64,000 nucleotides of DNA, from assembly GCF_006483455.1 (NCBI RefSeq), contig NZ_PPPU01000012.1:62001-126000 (forward strand), read 5' to 3'. Source of the stretch: Methylomonas koyamae. GTDB taxonomy: Bacteria; Pseudomonadota; Gammaproteobacteria; Methylococcales; Methylomonadaceae. Both the position numbers and the translations under genes were made by a program. The number at the start of each line of letters is the position of its first letter. The stretch's first letter is position 1. A model generated the notes under the pieces. The model was not told where the DNA came from. It saw only the letters and a program-made list of their open reading frames with translations, and ran no database searches. Positions 40,738-49,670 of this stretch are shown here, piece by piece.

Positions 40738-41683
40738 TCCGTCGAATCCCAGGCGCAGGCCGGCTAGCCATAAACGCTGTCAGTGCTGCATTGTCCGGCA
40801 AATGCGCCAAAACCCCGTCGCGCTCGGCGATATAGGCGCCGCAAGCATTGGCGGCAAGCAGGGCGTGCTCGGGCGGGTAACGATCCTGCGCCCACAGCCA
40901 TCCGGCGCTGAACGCATCGCCGGCGCCGGTGGCGTCGCGCACATCGACCGGCCAGGCCGCGACGTGGATTACTTCCTGCCGCCCCAGTGCGACGCAGCCT
41001 TGGTCTCCCAGCGTCACGATCAACCAATCGCCTTGCCAAGCGATGGTATCGGCCATTGCCGGGAGCAACTCCAGCCACCGTTCCGCCGATAAAGTCAGCC
41101 AGGCACCGTAATCGGCAAACAGCGCCGCCGCTTCGGCGGCGTTGACGATCATCGTGTCGGTAAGCGCAAGCAATTCCGACGTAATCGGCCGCCACGGCGA
41201 CGGATTCAGCACCGTGTAACTGCCGAGCCGGCGCGCCGCCGAAAATGCCGCCAAGACCGATTCCAGCGGGATTTCCAGTTGGGCGTAAACCCGGCGCGGA
41301 CGCGACTGGTCCAAGGCGTCGCAAACCATAGCCGGAGTGAGGTGAGCATTGGCGCCGGGGAACACGGCGATGACATTATCGCCGCGGGCGTCGATCAAGC
41401 CCACGCCGTAGCCGGATTGCGCGGCGCAAACAATTACCCAGCGCGTATCAAGCCCCATCTGCGACAACTCTGCGCTAATTTGCCGGCCGCCGTTGTCGTC
41501 GCCGACCGGCAGCAGTAATGCCGTTTCAGCCGCCAGGGCGTGCAAAGCCACGCCGACGTTCAAGCCTTTGCCGCCATGTTCCGACCAATAACCTGCGGCC
41601 AGCAACGATTGGCCGGCTGCCGGTAAATCCGGAACTTGTAAACAATTGGCCTGCACATAGCTGCCTAAAACCAGCGTTAGCAT
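40721..41683 (-). CDS. PfkB family carbohydrate kinase
   Basis: This 320-residue protein has the ribokinase-type architecture: an N-terminal VLGSYVQANCLQVPDLP, the GGKGLNVGVALHALAAE motif that matches PfkB signature 1, and DVRDATGAGDAFSAGW (signature 2 with the catalytic Asp). It phosphorylates a sugar or nucleoside; the substrate cannot be read from the sequence. The ATG at 41683 is preceded by CAGGA. The convergent GntR/UTRA gene overlaps it by 17 bases. Confidence 0.85.
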   Translation of the reverse strand: MLTLVLGSYVQANCLQVPDLPAAGQSLLAAGYWSEHGGKGLNVGVALHALAAETALLLPVGDDNGGRQISAELSQMGLDTRWVIVCAAQSGYGVGLIDARGDNVIAVFPGANAHLTPAMVCDALDQSRPRRVYAQLEIPLESVLAAFSAARRLGSYTVLNPSPWRPITSELLALTDTMIVNAAEAAALFADYGAWLTLSAERWLELLPAMADTIAWQGDWLIVTLGDQGCVALGRQEVIHVAAWPVDVRDATGAGDAFSAGWLWAQDRYPPEHALLAANACGAYIAERDGVLAHLPDNAALTAFMASRPAPGIRRISRAF

Positions 41684-41752
41684 GAAGCGTCCTGACGGAG
41701 TTAAAAAAGCCAATAGCCTAAAGCCAAACGCCGACAGACGCACGGTAATATT

Positions 41753-41780
41753 TGGTATTGTTTTGGTATCCATATGGTAT
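41753..41780. repeat. Three TGGTAT direct repeats with an 11-base period
   Basis: TGGTAT occurs at 41753-41758, 41764-41769 and 41775-41780, each 11 bases after the previous one. A related CGGTAA is at 41743. The array sits in the intergenic region between the kinase and the PEP-CTERM gene. It is a good candidate operator for the GntR/UTRA regulator or for another dimeric or oligomeric regulator. Confidence 0.55.
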
Positions 41781-41844
41781 TACACTCCCGGCCGACGGTG
41801 GCTGGAGGCAGCGCATCGCATTTTCTGAGAATTTCGGAGCGATC

Positions 41845-42636
41845 ATGAATCGATTTCATTACACGACATTGGCGTGCTTGCTGGTCACAAGCTCTTCCGC
41901 CTGGTCTTACTCAACTTCCGTCGAAACCGGTGCCAGTGCGGGTTTCTCGTCCGGACGGTCTCTGGCGAGCGACTTGAACACCGACAGCCATATCGACCAG
42001 GACTCTTTCACCTCGGCATCCGCGAGCATCGACGGCTATTCTGCCAGTGCGTTCGCCTCTGCCGGTGTCGGCGTGTTGAAGGCTTATGCGGGGGCCAACA
42101 TCGAAAAAGGGGCGCTGGATTCGACCAGCTACGCCAAGTCGCTCTTTAGCGACACCATCAAAATTAGCGGATCCGGCGCTGCGCGGTCGACTCAAATCGT
42201 GCTGAATTTTCGGGTGGAGGGCGGCATCAGCGGTATCGGTGCAGCCAGCGGTTTCATCAACTTCGCCGGCGGCAATATTACCTTTGCGCACAACTACTAC
42301 AGCGCGCCTGTATATACCTGCGGCACCGGCGCATGCGATGGCGTCTCGGTCTTTTGGGTTCCCACCAATACCGAACTCGCGATTAGCGGCTTACTACAGG
42401 TAGCGGCGACAGCGGATGGCTACGGCGGATTGTTCGACCCAAAGAAACGACACGCGGAAACCGATTTCAGCCATACCGCGCGGACCTTCATCAGCGTGCT
42501 GGATCCCAATTATTCGTTGAGCAGCCAAAGCGGATACAGCTATGCAGCGGTGCCGCTGCCGGCCGCGACCTGGCTGTTCGTTAGTGGTTTGGGCTTGCTG
42601 GGTTTTGGCAAGCGTCGCTCAAATTTGGCCGGTTAA
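41845..42636 (+). CDS. PEP-CTERM-type exported protein
   Basis: The 263-residue product has a signal peptide (MNRFHYTTLACLLVTSSSAW) and a C-terminal PEP-CTERM-like tail with the variant VPLPAATWLFVSGLGLLGFG followed by basic residues. This is the sorting signal for exosortase processing. The body is rich in Ser, Ala and Gly (SASASIDGYSASAFASAG). It has a close relative immediately downstream. The ATG at 41845 follows CGGAG. Function unknown; such proteins are often associated with exopolysaccharide. Confidence 0.83.
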   Translation: MNRFHYTTLACLLVTSSSAWSYSTSVETGASAGFSSGRSLASDLNTDSHIDQDSFTSASASIDGYSASAFASAGVGVLKAYAGANIEKGALDSTSYAKSLFSDTIKISGSGAARSTQIVLNFRVEGGISGIGAASGFINFAGGNITFAHNYYSAPVYTCGTGACDGVSVFWVPTNTELAISGLLQVAATADGYGGLFDPKKRHAETDFSHTARTFISVLDPNYSLSSQSGYSYAAVPLPAATWLFVSGLGLLGFGKRRSNLAG

Positions 42637-42650
42637 GCCGGGAGGGAATC

Positions 42651-43457
42651 ATGAACAGAATCTATTGCTTGGTAATGGCGAGTTTGCTATCGGTCAGCAC
42701 TTCGGCGACGGCCTATTCGACTTCGGTCGAAGCCAGTGCCAGTGCGGCAAACGGTGTGGACAGCGAATTGAATGTCGATGCACATGTGGATTTGCCCGCG
42801 GTGGCATCGGCACTGGCAACTTACGAAGGCTATGCCGCCAGCGCTTTTGCCTCGGCGAATGCCGGGGTGTTGAAAGCCTACGCTGCGGCCAGCGTAGAGA
42901 GCGGAACGTCAACTTCCGCTGCATTTGCTAAATCGATCTTTAGCGACACCATCAGGTTAAATGGATCCAGCAATCTGCGGTTTGTGCAGGTTTTGCTCAA
43001 TTTTCGTGTCGAGGGCGGCATTAGCGGTCCCGGCGGCGCATCCGGATTCGTCGAACTTGGCGGTAGTCAAGGCAAAATTGACTTTGCGCAATCGTACTAC
43101 TCTGCGCCTGCCTTTACCTGCGGCACCTGGTCGGGCGACACCGGGGCTTGCGACGGTACGGCTATCTTTTCCCTGCGTACCAATACCGATATTTCGATAA
43201 GCGGATTACTGAGCGTTGCTGCCGGAGCCGATGGTTACCTCGGTTTGTTCGATCCATTCAGGAAGCGCTCGCAAGTTGACTTCAGCCATACCGCGCGCAC
43301 CTTTATCAGCGTGCTCGATCCAAATTACCAATTGACCAGTCAAAGCGGCTATAGCTATGCACCGGTGCCCCTGCCGCCGGCCTTGGCATTGTTCGCCGTC
43401 GGTCTGGCGGCTATTGCGCCTAAGCGTCGGTTGGCAAGCATTTCGCGGCCGGTTTAG
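42651..43457 (+). CDS. PEP-CTERM-type exported protein, tandem paralogue
   Basis: The 268-residue product is a paralogue of the preceding gene. Both share GSGAA/SNLRFVQ-like strands, VLNFRVEGGISG, FSHTARTFISVLDPNY and the tail APVPLPPALALFAVGLAAIAP. The signal peptide is MNRIYCLVMASLLSVSTSATA. Only 14 bases separate the two genes. The differences cluster in the N-terminal Ser/Ala-rich part. Tandem duplication is the simplest explanation. Confidence 0.83.
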   Translation: MNRIYCLVMASLLSVSTSATAYSTSVEASASAANGVDSELNVDAHVDLPAVASALATYEGYAASAFASANAGVLKAYAAASVESGTSTSAAFAKSIFSDTIRLNGSSNLRFVQVLLNFRVEGGISGPGGASGFVELGGSQGKIDFAQSYYSAPAFTCGTWSGDTGACDGTAIFSLRTNTDISISGLLSVAAGADGYLGLFDPFRKRSQVDFSHTARTFISVLDPNYQLTSQSGYSYAPVPLPPALALFAVGLAAIAPKRRLASISRPV

Positions 43458-43574
43458 CGTTCGGCTGGTAGATGGCGTTCGCTCTGGCGCGGCTCGCAGC
43501 CTACGCTTAAAGAAACACGATACCAGCCGCAGTCTCATCTTTGGGTTGCGATACGACGTTTACCATACCCTCTC

Positions 43575-43604
43575 GGGGCGCCAAGCACGGTGCTTGGCGG
43601 CCCC
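43575..43604. repeat. GC-rich hairpin downstream of the PEP-CTERM genes
   Basis: GGGGCGCCAAGCAC is followed after one base by GTGCTTGGCGGCCCC, an inverted repeat with a single bulged G. It lies about 120 bases after the second PEP-CTERM gene. There is no T-tract, so it is more likely a REP-like repeat or a Rho-dependent stabiliser than an intrinsic terminator. Confidence 0.5.
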
Positions 43605-43712
43605 GTCTCTCACGGTTCCATTTCACATCGATTGAGCCAGCGCGTATTGATGCGGCTGGATCAATGGCCGGACTCGGCCTAATCAGGCGGTGCCGCCAAC
43701 TTCATTAGCCAT

Positions 43713-43728
43713 TGTAGGGTTTCCGACA
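43713..43728 (+). promoter_or_regulatory. NifA upstream activator sequence before nifV
   Basis: TGT at 43713 and ACA at 43726 are separated by ten bases (AGGGTTTCCG). It lies about 100 bases upstream of the -24 element of the nifV promoter, a usual distance for a NifA site. Confidence 0.75.
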
Positions 43729-43814
43729 ATGTGTTTTTTCGATTCCGGTTTTTCTTGTCGTTATCCTGCCAAACCGCAGTTGCCAAAGCCGCAAAACCCT
43801 GGTTTCCGGCAGTT

Positions 43815-43828
43815 GGCAAGTGTTTTGC
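43815..43828 (+). promoter_or_regulatory. Sigma-54 promoter of the nifV operon
   Basis: TTGGCAAGTGTTTTGCAT has GG at 43815-43816 and GC at 43827-43828 with exactly ten bases between. TGGCA and TTGCA agree with the -24/-12 consensus. It lies about 65 bases before nifV. Confidence 0.88.
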
Positions 43829-43891
43829 ATTATCTCTGACAAAGGCGTTACCCCAGCAAAACCGCAATCGACGTTCCGCCAGAGGTGAAGA

Positions 43892-45016
43892 ATGCAAGCT
43901 CAAAACCGACAAATCATCATCGACGACACCACGTTGCGCGACGGCGAACAGTCGGCCGGCGTGGTGTTTTCGCTGGAGGAAAAGCTGGCGATTGCGCAAC
44001 GGCTGGCGGCGTTGGGCGTGCCGGAACTGGAAATTGGCATCCCGGCGATGGGCGGCCAGGAACGGGCCGAAATCGAAGCCATTGCGGCGCTGAACTTGCC
44101 CTGCAATCTGCTGGTGTGGTCGCGGATGCGCGACGACGACCTGCAACATTGTCTGGGCTTGGGTGTCGGCATGGTGGATTTGTCGATATCCGCGTCGGAC
44201 CAGCATATCCAACACAAATTGAAACAAAGCCGGGCCTGGGTGTTAGCCACTATCGACCGCTGCGTCAAAGCCGCAATCGACGCCGGCTTGCAGGTCTGCG
44301 TCGGTGCCGAAGACGCCTCCCGCGCCGATAGCGATTTCCTGGCGCAAATGGCCGAAGCCGCGCAAAGCGCCGGTGCGATTCGGATTCGTTTTGCCGACAC
44401 GGTCGGCATCATGGAGCCGTTCGGCACCTTCGAAGCGATCCGCAAGCTGCGCAGCGTCACCGATATGGATATCGAGATGCACGCCCACGACGATCTGGGC
44501 TTGGCGACCGCCAACAGTCTGGCCGCCGCCTTTGCCGGCGCCACTCACTTGAATACCACCGTCAACGGCCTGGGCGAACGGGCCGGCAACGCCGCGCTGG
44601 AAGAAGTCGTGGTCGGCCTGAAACAACTGTACGGCTTCGAAACCGGCGTCGATCTGCGCAATTTCCCGGAATTGTCCCATCAGGTGGCGACCGCCTCCGG
44701 CGACACCATCGGCAGCCGTAAAAGCCTGATCGGCCGCGACGTATTCAGCCACGAAGCCGGCATTCATGTCGACGGTTTGCTGAAAGACCCCAACAACTAC
44801 CAGGGTGTCGATCCGGCCTTGGTTGGCCGCAGCCACCGGCTAGTGTTGGGCAAGCATTCCGGCAGCCAGGGCGTGATGCATGCCTATCGGCAATTGGGGA
44901 TCCAGATTAACCGCTGGCAGGCCGGCCGCTTGCTGCCGCTGATTCGCGAGTTTGTCAGCCTGCATAAACGCGAACCGCAATCCACCGATTTGAACCAGTT
45001 TTTACACAGCCTATAG
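43892..45016 (+). CDS. nifV: Homocitrate synthase NifV
   Basis: The 374-residue product starts with the alpha-isopropylmalate/homocitrate synthase signature [18 protein letters not shown] and contains [20 protein letters not shown] and [18 protein letters not shown]. It condenses acetyl-CoA with 2-oxoglutarate to make homocitrate for FeMo-co. It heads an operon with cysE, nifW, nifZ, nifM and clpX, as in Azotobacter. The shorter length without the regulatory LeuA domain fits NifV rather than LeuA. Confidence 0.97.
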   Translation: MQAQNRQIIIDDTTLRDGEQSAGVVFSLEEKLAIAQRLAALGVPELEIGIPAMGGQERAEIEAIAALNLPCNLLVWSRMRDDDLQHCLGLGVGMVDLSISASDQHIQHKLKQSRAWVLATIDRCVKAAIDAGLQVCVGAEDASRADSDFLAQMAEAAQSAGAIRIRFADTVGIMEPFGTFEAIRKLRSVTDMDIEMHAHDDLGLATANSLAAAFAGATHLNTTVNGLGERAGNAALEEVVVGLKQLYGFETGVDLRNFPELSHQVATASGDTIGSRKSLIGRDVFSHEAGIHVDGLLKDPNNYQGVDPALVGRSHRLVLGKHSGSQGVMHAYRQLGIQINRWQAGRLLPLIREFVSLHKREPQSTDLNQFLHSL

Positions 45017-45027
45017 CGAGGTGTGCG

Positions 45028-45195
45028 ATGAGTAGTAACCGCCAACAATCTGTCGTTAAAACCGCAAACAAAGTCGAAGCGCCCGCCACCAATCCGGCGC
45101 AACGCGAGCTGCCGGACGAGCGCTATCCGGGTACGTTTTTCCGGGTGCCGGGCGTGCCGATGCCGGGTAAAACCACCTGGAGCTTGGCAAAATGA
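45028..45195 (+). CDS. Small protein between nifV and cysE
   Basis: This 55-residue product ([20 protein letters not shown] ... ending [10 protein letters not shown]) has an unstructured-looking N-terminus and a tail rich in Pro, Gly and aromatics ([18 protein letters not shown]). The stop codon overlaps the start of cysE by three bases (ATGA), and nifV ends 11 bases upstream, which argues for a real translated gene. GAGGTG precedes the ATG. No family recognised. Confidence 0.65.
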   Translation: MSSNRQQSVVKTANKVEAPATNPAQRELPDERYPGTFFRVPGVPMPGKTTWSLAK

Positions 45196-45968
45196 TGCTG
45201 TTCTCGCCGTCGCGGCTTGCGCCCAAACCCAGCCTTTGGCAGGACTGGCGGGAAGACGTGGCGTGCGTTTTCGCCCGCGATCCGGCGGCCCGCAATGTCT
45301 TCGAAGTGTTGTTCGCCTATCCCGGCGTACACGCCGTGCTGATCTATCGGGTTACCCACCGGCTGTGGCTGGCGGAGTGGAAATTTGCGGCGCGGTTTCT
45401 GGCCGCGTTCGGCCGCTGGTTGACCAACGTCGATATCCATCCCGGCGCGACCATAGGCAAACGCTTTTTCATCGACCACGGCGCCTGTGTCGTGATCGGC
45501 GAGACCGCCGAAATCGGCAACGACGTGACCATGTACCACGGCGTGACACTGGGCGGCACCACTTGGCATAAAACCAAACGCCATCCTACGCTGGGCAACA
45601 ACGTGCTGGTCGGTGCCGGCGCCAAGATTCTGGGTGCAATCACGCTGGGCGATAACGTCCGGGTCGGCGCCAACTCGGTGGTGGTCAAGGACGTGCCGCC
45701 GTGCTGCACCGTGATCGGCATTCCGGGACGGATCATTCAGCAAAAAGGCGTCAAGATTCAAGACCCGCGCGGCATCGATTTGGACCACCACCTGGTACCG
45801 GACCCGATCGGCAAGGCCATCAACTGCCTGGTCGAACGCCTGGATGAGCTGGAGCACAATCAAAAGCGTTTCGTCGTCGCCGAAGACACGTGCGGCAGTT
45901 GCGAAGCGGAAGGCGTCTGCCACGGCGACGAAGTCGTGCAATTGAAACAGGCGGCAGGTGGCAAGTAA
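45192..45968 (+). CDS. cysE: Serine O-acetyltransferase (nif-linked CysE)
   Basis: The 258-residue product has the N-terminal helical domain and the hexapeptide left-handed beta-helix: [40 protein letters not shown] and [15 protein letters not shown]. The catalytic His and Asp pair fits GRFFIDHG. It makes O-acetylserine, the precursor of the cysteine consumed by NifS. A nif-specific copy is common next to nifV. The C-terminal extension has a cysteine-rich segment ([15 protein letters not shown]) that is unusual and could bind a metal or Fe-S cluster. Confidence 0.93.
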   Translation: MMLFSPSRLAPKPSLWQDWREDVACVFARDPAARNVFEVLFAYPGVHAVLIYRVTHRLWLAEWKFAARFLAAFGRWLTNVDIHPGATIGKRFFIDHGACVVIGETAEIGNDVTMYHGVTLGGTTWHKTKRHPTLGNNVLVGAGAKILGAITLGDNVRVGANSVVVKDVPPCCTVIGIPGRIIQQKGVKIQDPRGIDLDHHLVPDPIGKAINCLVERLDELEHNQKRFVVAEDTCGSCEAEGVCHGDEVVQLKQAAGGK

Positions 45969-46492
45969 TGGATTTGCTGCAGTTCGAAGCCGAGGATTTG
46001 TACTACGAGCAGGAAGACAGCCCGGAAGTCCAGGAATTGATCAAGTACGCCTCCGAGCGTTACGCCACCGGCGAAGCCGAGTTGCCGCTGCTGCAAGCTT
46101 ACTTGCGGGCACCGGAATCGTTAAATGTGCTGGTGTCGTTGAACCGGTTTTATTACTACCAGCATCGGCTGCAGGAAGCCTTGCTGATCTCCGAGAAAGC
46201 CTTGGTGCTGATCCGGCCCGGCATCGGTTTCCCGGCAGACTGGCGAGACGTAAACCTCGGCTTGATCAGCGACGCGCCGAAAGAGTTGTTGACCCGAATC
46301 AGGTTGTATCTGTTTACCTTGAAATCGATCGGTTTTTTGAATATGCGGCTGGAAAATCTGGAGTTGGCCAAAGCCATTTTCGAAAAACTGGTGGAGTTGG
46401 ACGACATGGACCGGATCGGCGCTAAGGGCTTATTGGAAATGGTGGTCCGGCGCCAGGAAGCCGATGAAGGGATTTTCCGCTTGTTCGGGTGA
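45968..46492 (+). CDS. TPR-like protein in the nif operon
   Basis: The 174-residue product starts [20 protein letters not shown] and consists of helices that resemble one or two TPR units (SLNRFYYYQHRLQEALLISEKAL and NLELAKAIFEKLVELDD). It overlaps cysE by one base (TAATG). Proteins of this size and position are seen in several nif clusters, but I do not know a named function. A role as a helper in nitrogenase maturation is inferred from the operon. Confidence 0.7.
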   Translation: MDLLQFEAEDLYYEQEDSPEVQELIKYASERYATGEAELPLLQAYLRAPESLNVLVSLNRFYYYQHRLQEALLISEKALVLIRPGIGFPADWRDVNLGLISDAPKELLTRIRLYLFTLKSIGFLNMRLENLELAKAIFEKLVELDDMDRIGAKGLLEMVVRRQEADEGIFRLFG

Positions 46493-46563
46493 AGCCGCCC
46501 GATAAATGAACCCAACCGCGATGGGCGTCGCCCGTCCGCACAATTAACCCGAAGGTGATTGCC

Positions 46564-46686
46564 ATGAAAAAACAACTGAAGTCCGATCCGTTTCTAGCCC
46601 AGACTGCGGTAATGCTGGTGGTGTTGTTAGTGGTGTATGCGCTGGGCGAACAGCCCGCCCACCTGGATCACCTGATGATGAGGTAA
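46564..46686 (+). CDS. Small single-pass membrane protein in the nif operon
   Basis: The 40-residue product has one predicted membrane helix (about 12-27, TAVMLVVLLVVYAL) between a basic start and a tail with HLDHLMMR. An AAGGTG site lies seven bases before the ATG, and it sits four bases before nifW. The length, ribosome site and tight spacing support a real gene. Unknown function. Confidence 0.6.
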   Translation: MKKQLKSDPFLAQTAVMLVVLLVVYALGEQPAHLDHLMMR

Positions 46687-46690
46687 CGAG

Positions 46691-47005
46691 ATGACTTTTT
46701 TGGAAGAAATGGAAGAAATGGAATCGGCCGAAGACTTTATGGTGTATTTCGGCCTGGAATACGACGCGACCGTGGTTCACGTCAACCGGCTGCATATCCT
46801 GCAACGGTTCCACGACTATCTGAGTCAGGCCAGCGACAACATGCCGGATGACGAAGATGCTTTGCGCGAGATTTATAAAAAATTGCTGCAGCGGGCTTAC
46901 AGCGATTTCGTCGAGTCGGATGCCCAGACCGAAAAGGTGTTCAAGGTGTTCAAGATGATGGAACCGCAAACCGTATTCGTTTCCTTGGGCGACATTAAGA
47001 CATGA
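46691..47005 (+). CDS. nifW: Nitrogenase-stabilising/protective protein NifW
   Basis: The 104-residue product contains EMESAEDFMVYFGLEYDATV and VVHVNRLHILQRFHDYLSQA, the core of NifW. NifW binds the MoFe protein and protects or assists it. The stop overlaps nifZ by four bases. Confidence 0.95.
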   Translation: MTFLEEMEEMESAEDFMVYFGLEYDATVVHVNRLHILQRFHDYLSQASDNMPDDEDALREIYKKLLQRAYSDFVESDAQTEKVFKVFKMMEPQTVFVSLGDIKT

Positions 47006-47478
47006 TTGAAGAACGCTATGACGAAGAACGGTTCGAGTTCGGCGAGGCGGTGCGGGTTACCCGCAACGTGCGCAACGACGGGACTTATCCGGGCCGGGAA
47101 ATCGGCGATCTGCTGATCCGCCGCGGTAGCGTCGGTCACGTCATCGAAGTCGGTACCTTTTTGCAGGACCAGGTAATCTACACGGTACATTTTCTGGACC
47201 ACGGCAAAATGATCGGCTGCCGAGCCGAAGAACTGATTCCGGCTGAAGCGCCCTGGAATCCGAGTCGGTTTGAATTTCGCGATAAAGTCAGGTGCAACCG
47301 CGATTTACCGACTGCCGATGGCGTGATAGCCTCCGGTACCGAAGGCGAAGTAATGAAAATACTGCGCGACCGTGAACCCTTGCTGTACCACGTGCGCTTT
47401 CCGGGTAAGACCATGCAGGTCCCGGAAGCCGTATTGGACCCCGCCGATCCGGCCAACTTTCGCGAACCGGAGGAGTAG
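47002..47478 (+). CDS. nifZ: NifZ, P-cluster maturation protein
   Basis: The 158-residue product contains FEFGEAVRVTRNVRNDGTYP, IGDLLIRRGSVGHVIEVGTF and HFLDHGKMIGCRAEELIP, the standard NifZ core. NifZ is needed for the second P-cluster of the MoFe protein. A second similar repeat follows at about residues 90-150 (FEFRDKVRCNRDLPTADGVI), so the protein is an internally duplicated version. It overlaps nifW by four bases. Confidence 0.94.
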   Translation: MIEERYDEERFEFGEAVRVTRNVRNDGTYPGREIGDLLIRRGSVGHVIEVGTFLQDQVIYTVHFLDHGKMIGCRAEELIPAEAPWNPSRFEFRDKVRCNRDLPTADGVIASGTEGEVMKILRDREPLLYHVRFPGKTMQVPEAVLDPADPANFREPEE

Positions 47479-47479
47479 C

Positions 47480-48340
47480 ATGAATCAAGCTGCTGAAGTC
47501 ATGATCGAACCTTACACTTTATTGCGGGCCTCTTTGAGTCTGTTCAAAAAGTCGCCGACGGAACTTGAGCAATTGCAGCTGCGCCAAGTGGAGGTGCAGG
47601 CCAAAAACGAATTCGAAATCGAGAGCAGGGTGCTGAGTTCGGCCGAAGCGGCCGGCGTCGTGGTATCCGACATCGAATTGGAACGGGCTTATCAGGAGAT
47701 TCGCAGCCGCTTCGACGATGAAGAGGCTTTTTTGGCCGCGCTGGCAGCCAACCATCTGGACGTCGATCAGCTCCGGGCCGCGTTGAGCCGGCAATGCAAG
47801 GTCAATACCGTGCTGGAGCGAGTCGGGTCACGGGCGCCTAAGGTCAACGAAGTGGAAATCGGCATTTTCTACCACTCGCATCCGGAAAAGTTTCACAAGC
47901 CGGAGCAGCGTTCCGCCCGCCATATCCTGATCAGCATCAACCCGGATTATCCGGAGAATACCCGCGACAGCGCCCGCCGCCGGATCGAGGAGATTCTGGA
48001 AACGCTGAAACGCAAACCGCATAAATTCGCCGATTTGGCGCTGAAATATTCGGAGTGTCCGACCGCCATGCAGGGTGGGGAATTGGGCGCGGTGACCAAA
48101 GGTGTGCTATACCCCGAACTGGACCAAGCCCTGTTCGCTTTGAAGGAACAAGCCGTCAGCGAAGTGCTGGAATCCGAGATCGGGTTTCATGTCATCCAAT
48201 GCCTGAAGATTAGCCCGGCCGAGACCATGTCCTTGAAAAAAGCCACGCCCAAGATTCAGCAGATCATGCAAGACCGTTACCGCCGCAATTGCCAGCGTAC
48301 TTGGCTGGCCAGTCTACCCGCCGCCACTAGGAGAGCCTAA
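47480..48340 (+). CDS. nifM: NifM, parvulin-type peptidyl-prolyl isomerase
   Basis: The 286-residue product has an N-terminal helical part and a parvulin domain at about 140-255 (QRSARHILISINPDYPENTR, FADLALKYSECPTAMQGGEL, ALFALKEQAVSEVLESEIG, then GFHVIQCL). NifM is required for maturation of the Fe protein NifH. The ATG at 47480 follows GGAGG. It sits between nifZ and clpX as in Azotobacter. Confidence 0.94.
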   Translation: MNQAAEVMIEPYTLLRASLSLFKKSPTELEQLQLRQVEVQAKNEFEIESRVLSSAEAAGVVVSDIELERAYQEIRSRFDDEEAFLAALAANHLDVDQLRAALSRQCKVNTVLERVGSRAPKVNEVEIGIFYHSHPEKFHKPEQRSARHILISINPDYPENTRDSARRRIEEILETLKRKPHKFADLALKYSECPTAMQGGELGAVTKGVLYPELDQALFALKEQAVSEVLESEIGFHVIQCLKISPAETMSLKKATPKIQQIMQDRYRRNCQRTWLASLPAATRRA

Positions 48341-48341
48341 C

Positions 48342-49643
48342 ATGACAAAAGAACCCAAACATTGCTCGTTTTGCGGTATTGAAGCGTCGGCCTCCGTGCC
48401 GATGATTGCCGGCACCGAAGGCTATATCTGCGAGGCCTGCGTGATGCTGGCCAGCCAGGTGGTGTCGAGTTGGGGCAAGAAGAAGGAACTGGCCGACATG
48501 CAGGGGCCGTTGCCGAAGCCGGCTGAAATGAAAGCCATGCTGGATCAGTATGTGATCGGCCAGGATTTGGCCAAGGAAATCCTGTCGGTCGCGGTTTACA
48601 ACCATTACAAACGTCTGAAGCACGTCGGCAATAAAACCGGCGGCTTGGGTGAGGCCGACCAAAGCGTCGAAATCGGCAAATCCAACATTCTGATGATCGG
48701 CCCGTCCGGCACCGGCAAAACCTTGCTGGCCTCGACGCTGGCCAAGATCGTCGGGGTGCCGTTCGCAGTGGCCGACGCCACGACCTTGACCCAGGCCGGC
48801 TATGTCGGCGACGACGTCGAAAACATCCTGGTGCGCCTACTGGACGTGGCCGACGGCCAGATCAGCAGGGCCGAGTGGGGTATCGTCTATATCGACGAAG
48901 TGGACAAAATCGCCCGTAGCCCGGAACAGGCCTTCGGTACTCGCGACGTGTCCGGCGAAGGCGTGCAGCAAGCCTTGCTGCGCCTGGTCGAAGGCTCGCA
49001 GGTCAAAGTGCCGACCAAGGGCCGGCGCAAAGACCACAGCGGCAGCGATTCGGTGATGGTCGATACCAGCAATATTTTGTTCATTGCCGGCGGCGCCTTT
49101 CCGGGCTTGGAAAAACATGTCGAAAAACGCCTGCAGCCGCCGAAAACCGCGATCGGTTTCCATGCCGAAGTCAGCAACCCGGACGATAAACCGAGTCTGG
49201 AACAGATGTTGAATGCGACTCAGCCGGACGATTTGAAACGCTTCGGTCTGATTCCGGAATTCATCGGCCGTTTCCCGGTGCTGGCGCCGCTGGAGCCGCT
49301 GGATGTCGATGCCTTGATCCAAGTGCTGACCGAACCGAAAAACGCCCTGGTCAAGCAATACCAACAATTGTTCGCCTTTGACGAAGTCGAGCTGGAGTTT
49401 ACCCAGGACGCCCTGGTCGAAATCGCCGAAAAAGCCATCGCCCGCAACACCGGCGCCCGCGGCCTGCGCGGCATCATGGAACAAGTGCTGCGGAAAACCA
49501 TGTTCGATTTGCCGTCCAGCACCAACGTTCAGCGCTGCATCGTCAATGCCGAAGTGATTCGCGGCGAGGGCGAGATCCAAACGGTGGAGCGGGATGGCGT
49601 TACTGATGCCGCGGATTTGAAGCGGTTGTCGGGTGGGGAGTGA
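48342..49643 (+). CDS. clpX: ClpX-type AAA+ ATPase (nif-operon copy)
   Basis: The 433-residue product has the ClpX zinc finger (C8, C11, C30, C33), the Walker A motif GPSGTGKT at 120-127, the YIDEVDKIA Walker B region and the GYVG pore loop (TQAGYVGDDVENIL). ClpX unfolds substrates for ClpP. A second clpX after nifM is also known in Azotobacter. No clpP is adjacent; the housekeeping clpXP is presumably elsewhere. The IGF-type loop that docks ClpP appears to read as IAGG AFPGLEK in the usual place, so I cannot judge from sequence alone whether it still pairs with ClpP. Confidence 0.92.
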   Translation: MTKEPKHCSFCGIEASASVPMIAGTEGYICEACVMLASQVVSSWGKKKELADMQGPLPKPAEMKAMLDQYVIGQDLAKEILSVAVYNHYKRLKHVGNKTGGLGEADQSVEIGKSNILMIGPSGTGKTLLASTLAKIVGVPFAVADATTLTQAGYVGDDVENILVRLLDVADGQISRAEWGIVYIDEVDKIARSPEQAFGTRDVSGEGVQQALLRLVEGSQVKVPTKGRRKDHSGSDSVMVDTSNILFIAGGAFPGLEKHVEKRLQPPKTAIGFHAEVSNPDDKPSLEQMLNATQPDDLKRFGLIPEFIGRFPVLAPLEPLDVDALIQVLTEPKNALVKQYQQLFAFDEVELEFTQDALVEIAEKAIARNTGARGLRGIMEQVLRKTMFDLPSSTNVQRCIVNAEVIRGEGEIQTVERDGVTDAADLKRLSGGE

Positions 49644-49670
49644 GTTGCCATTTTTGACATTTGCTTGAGG

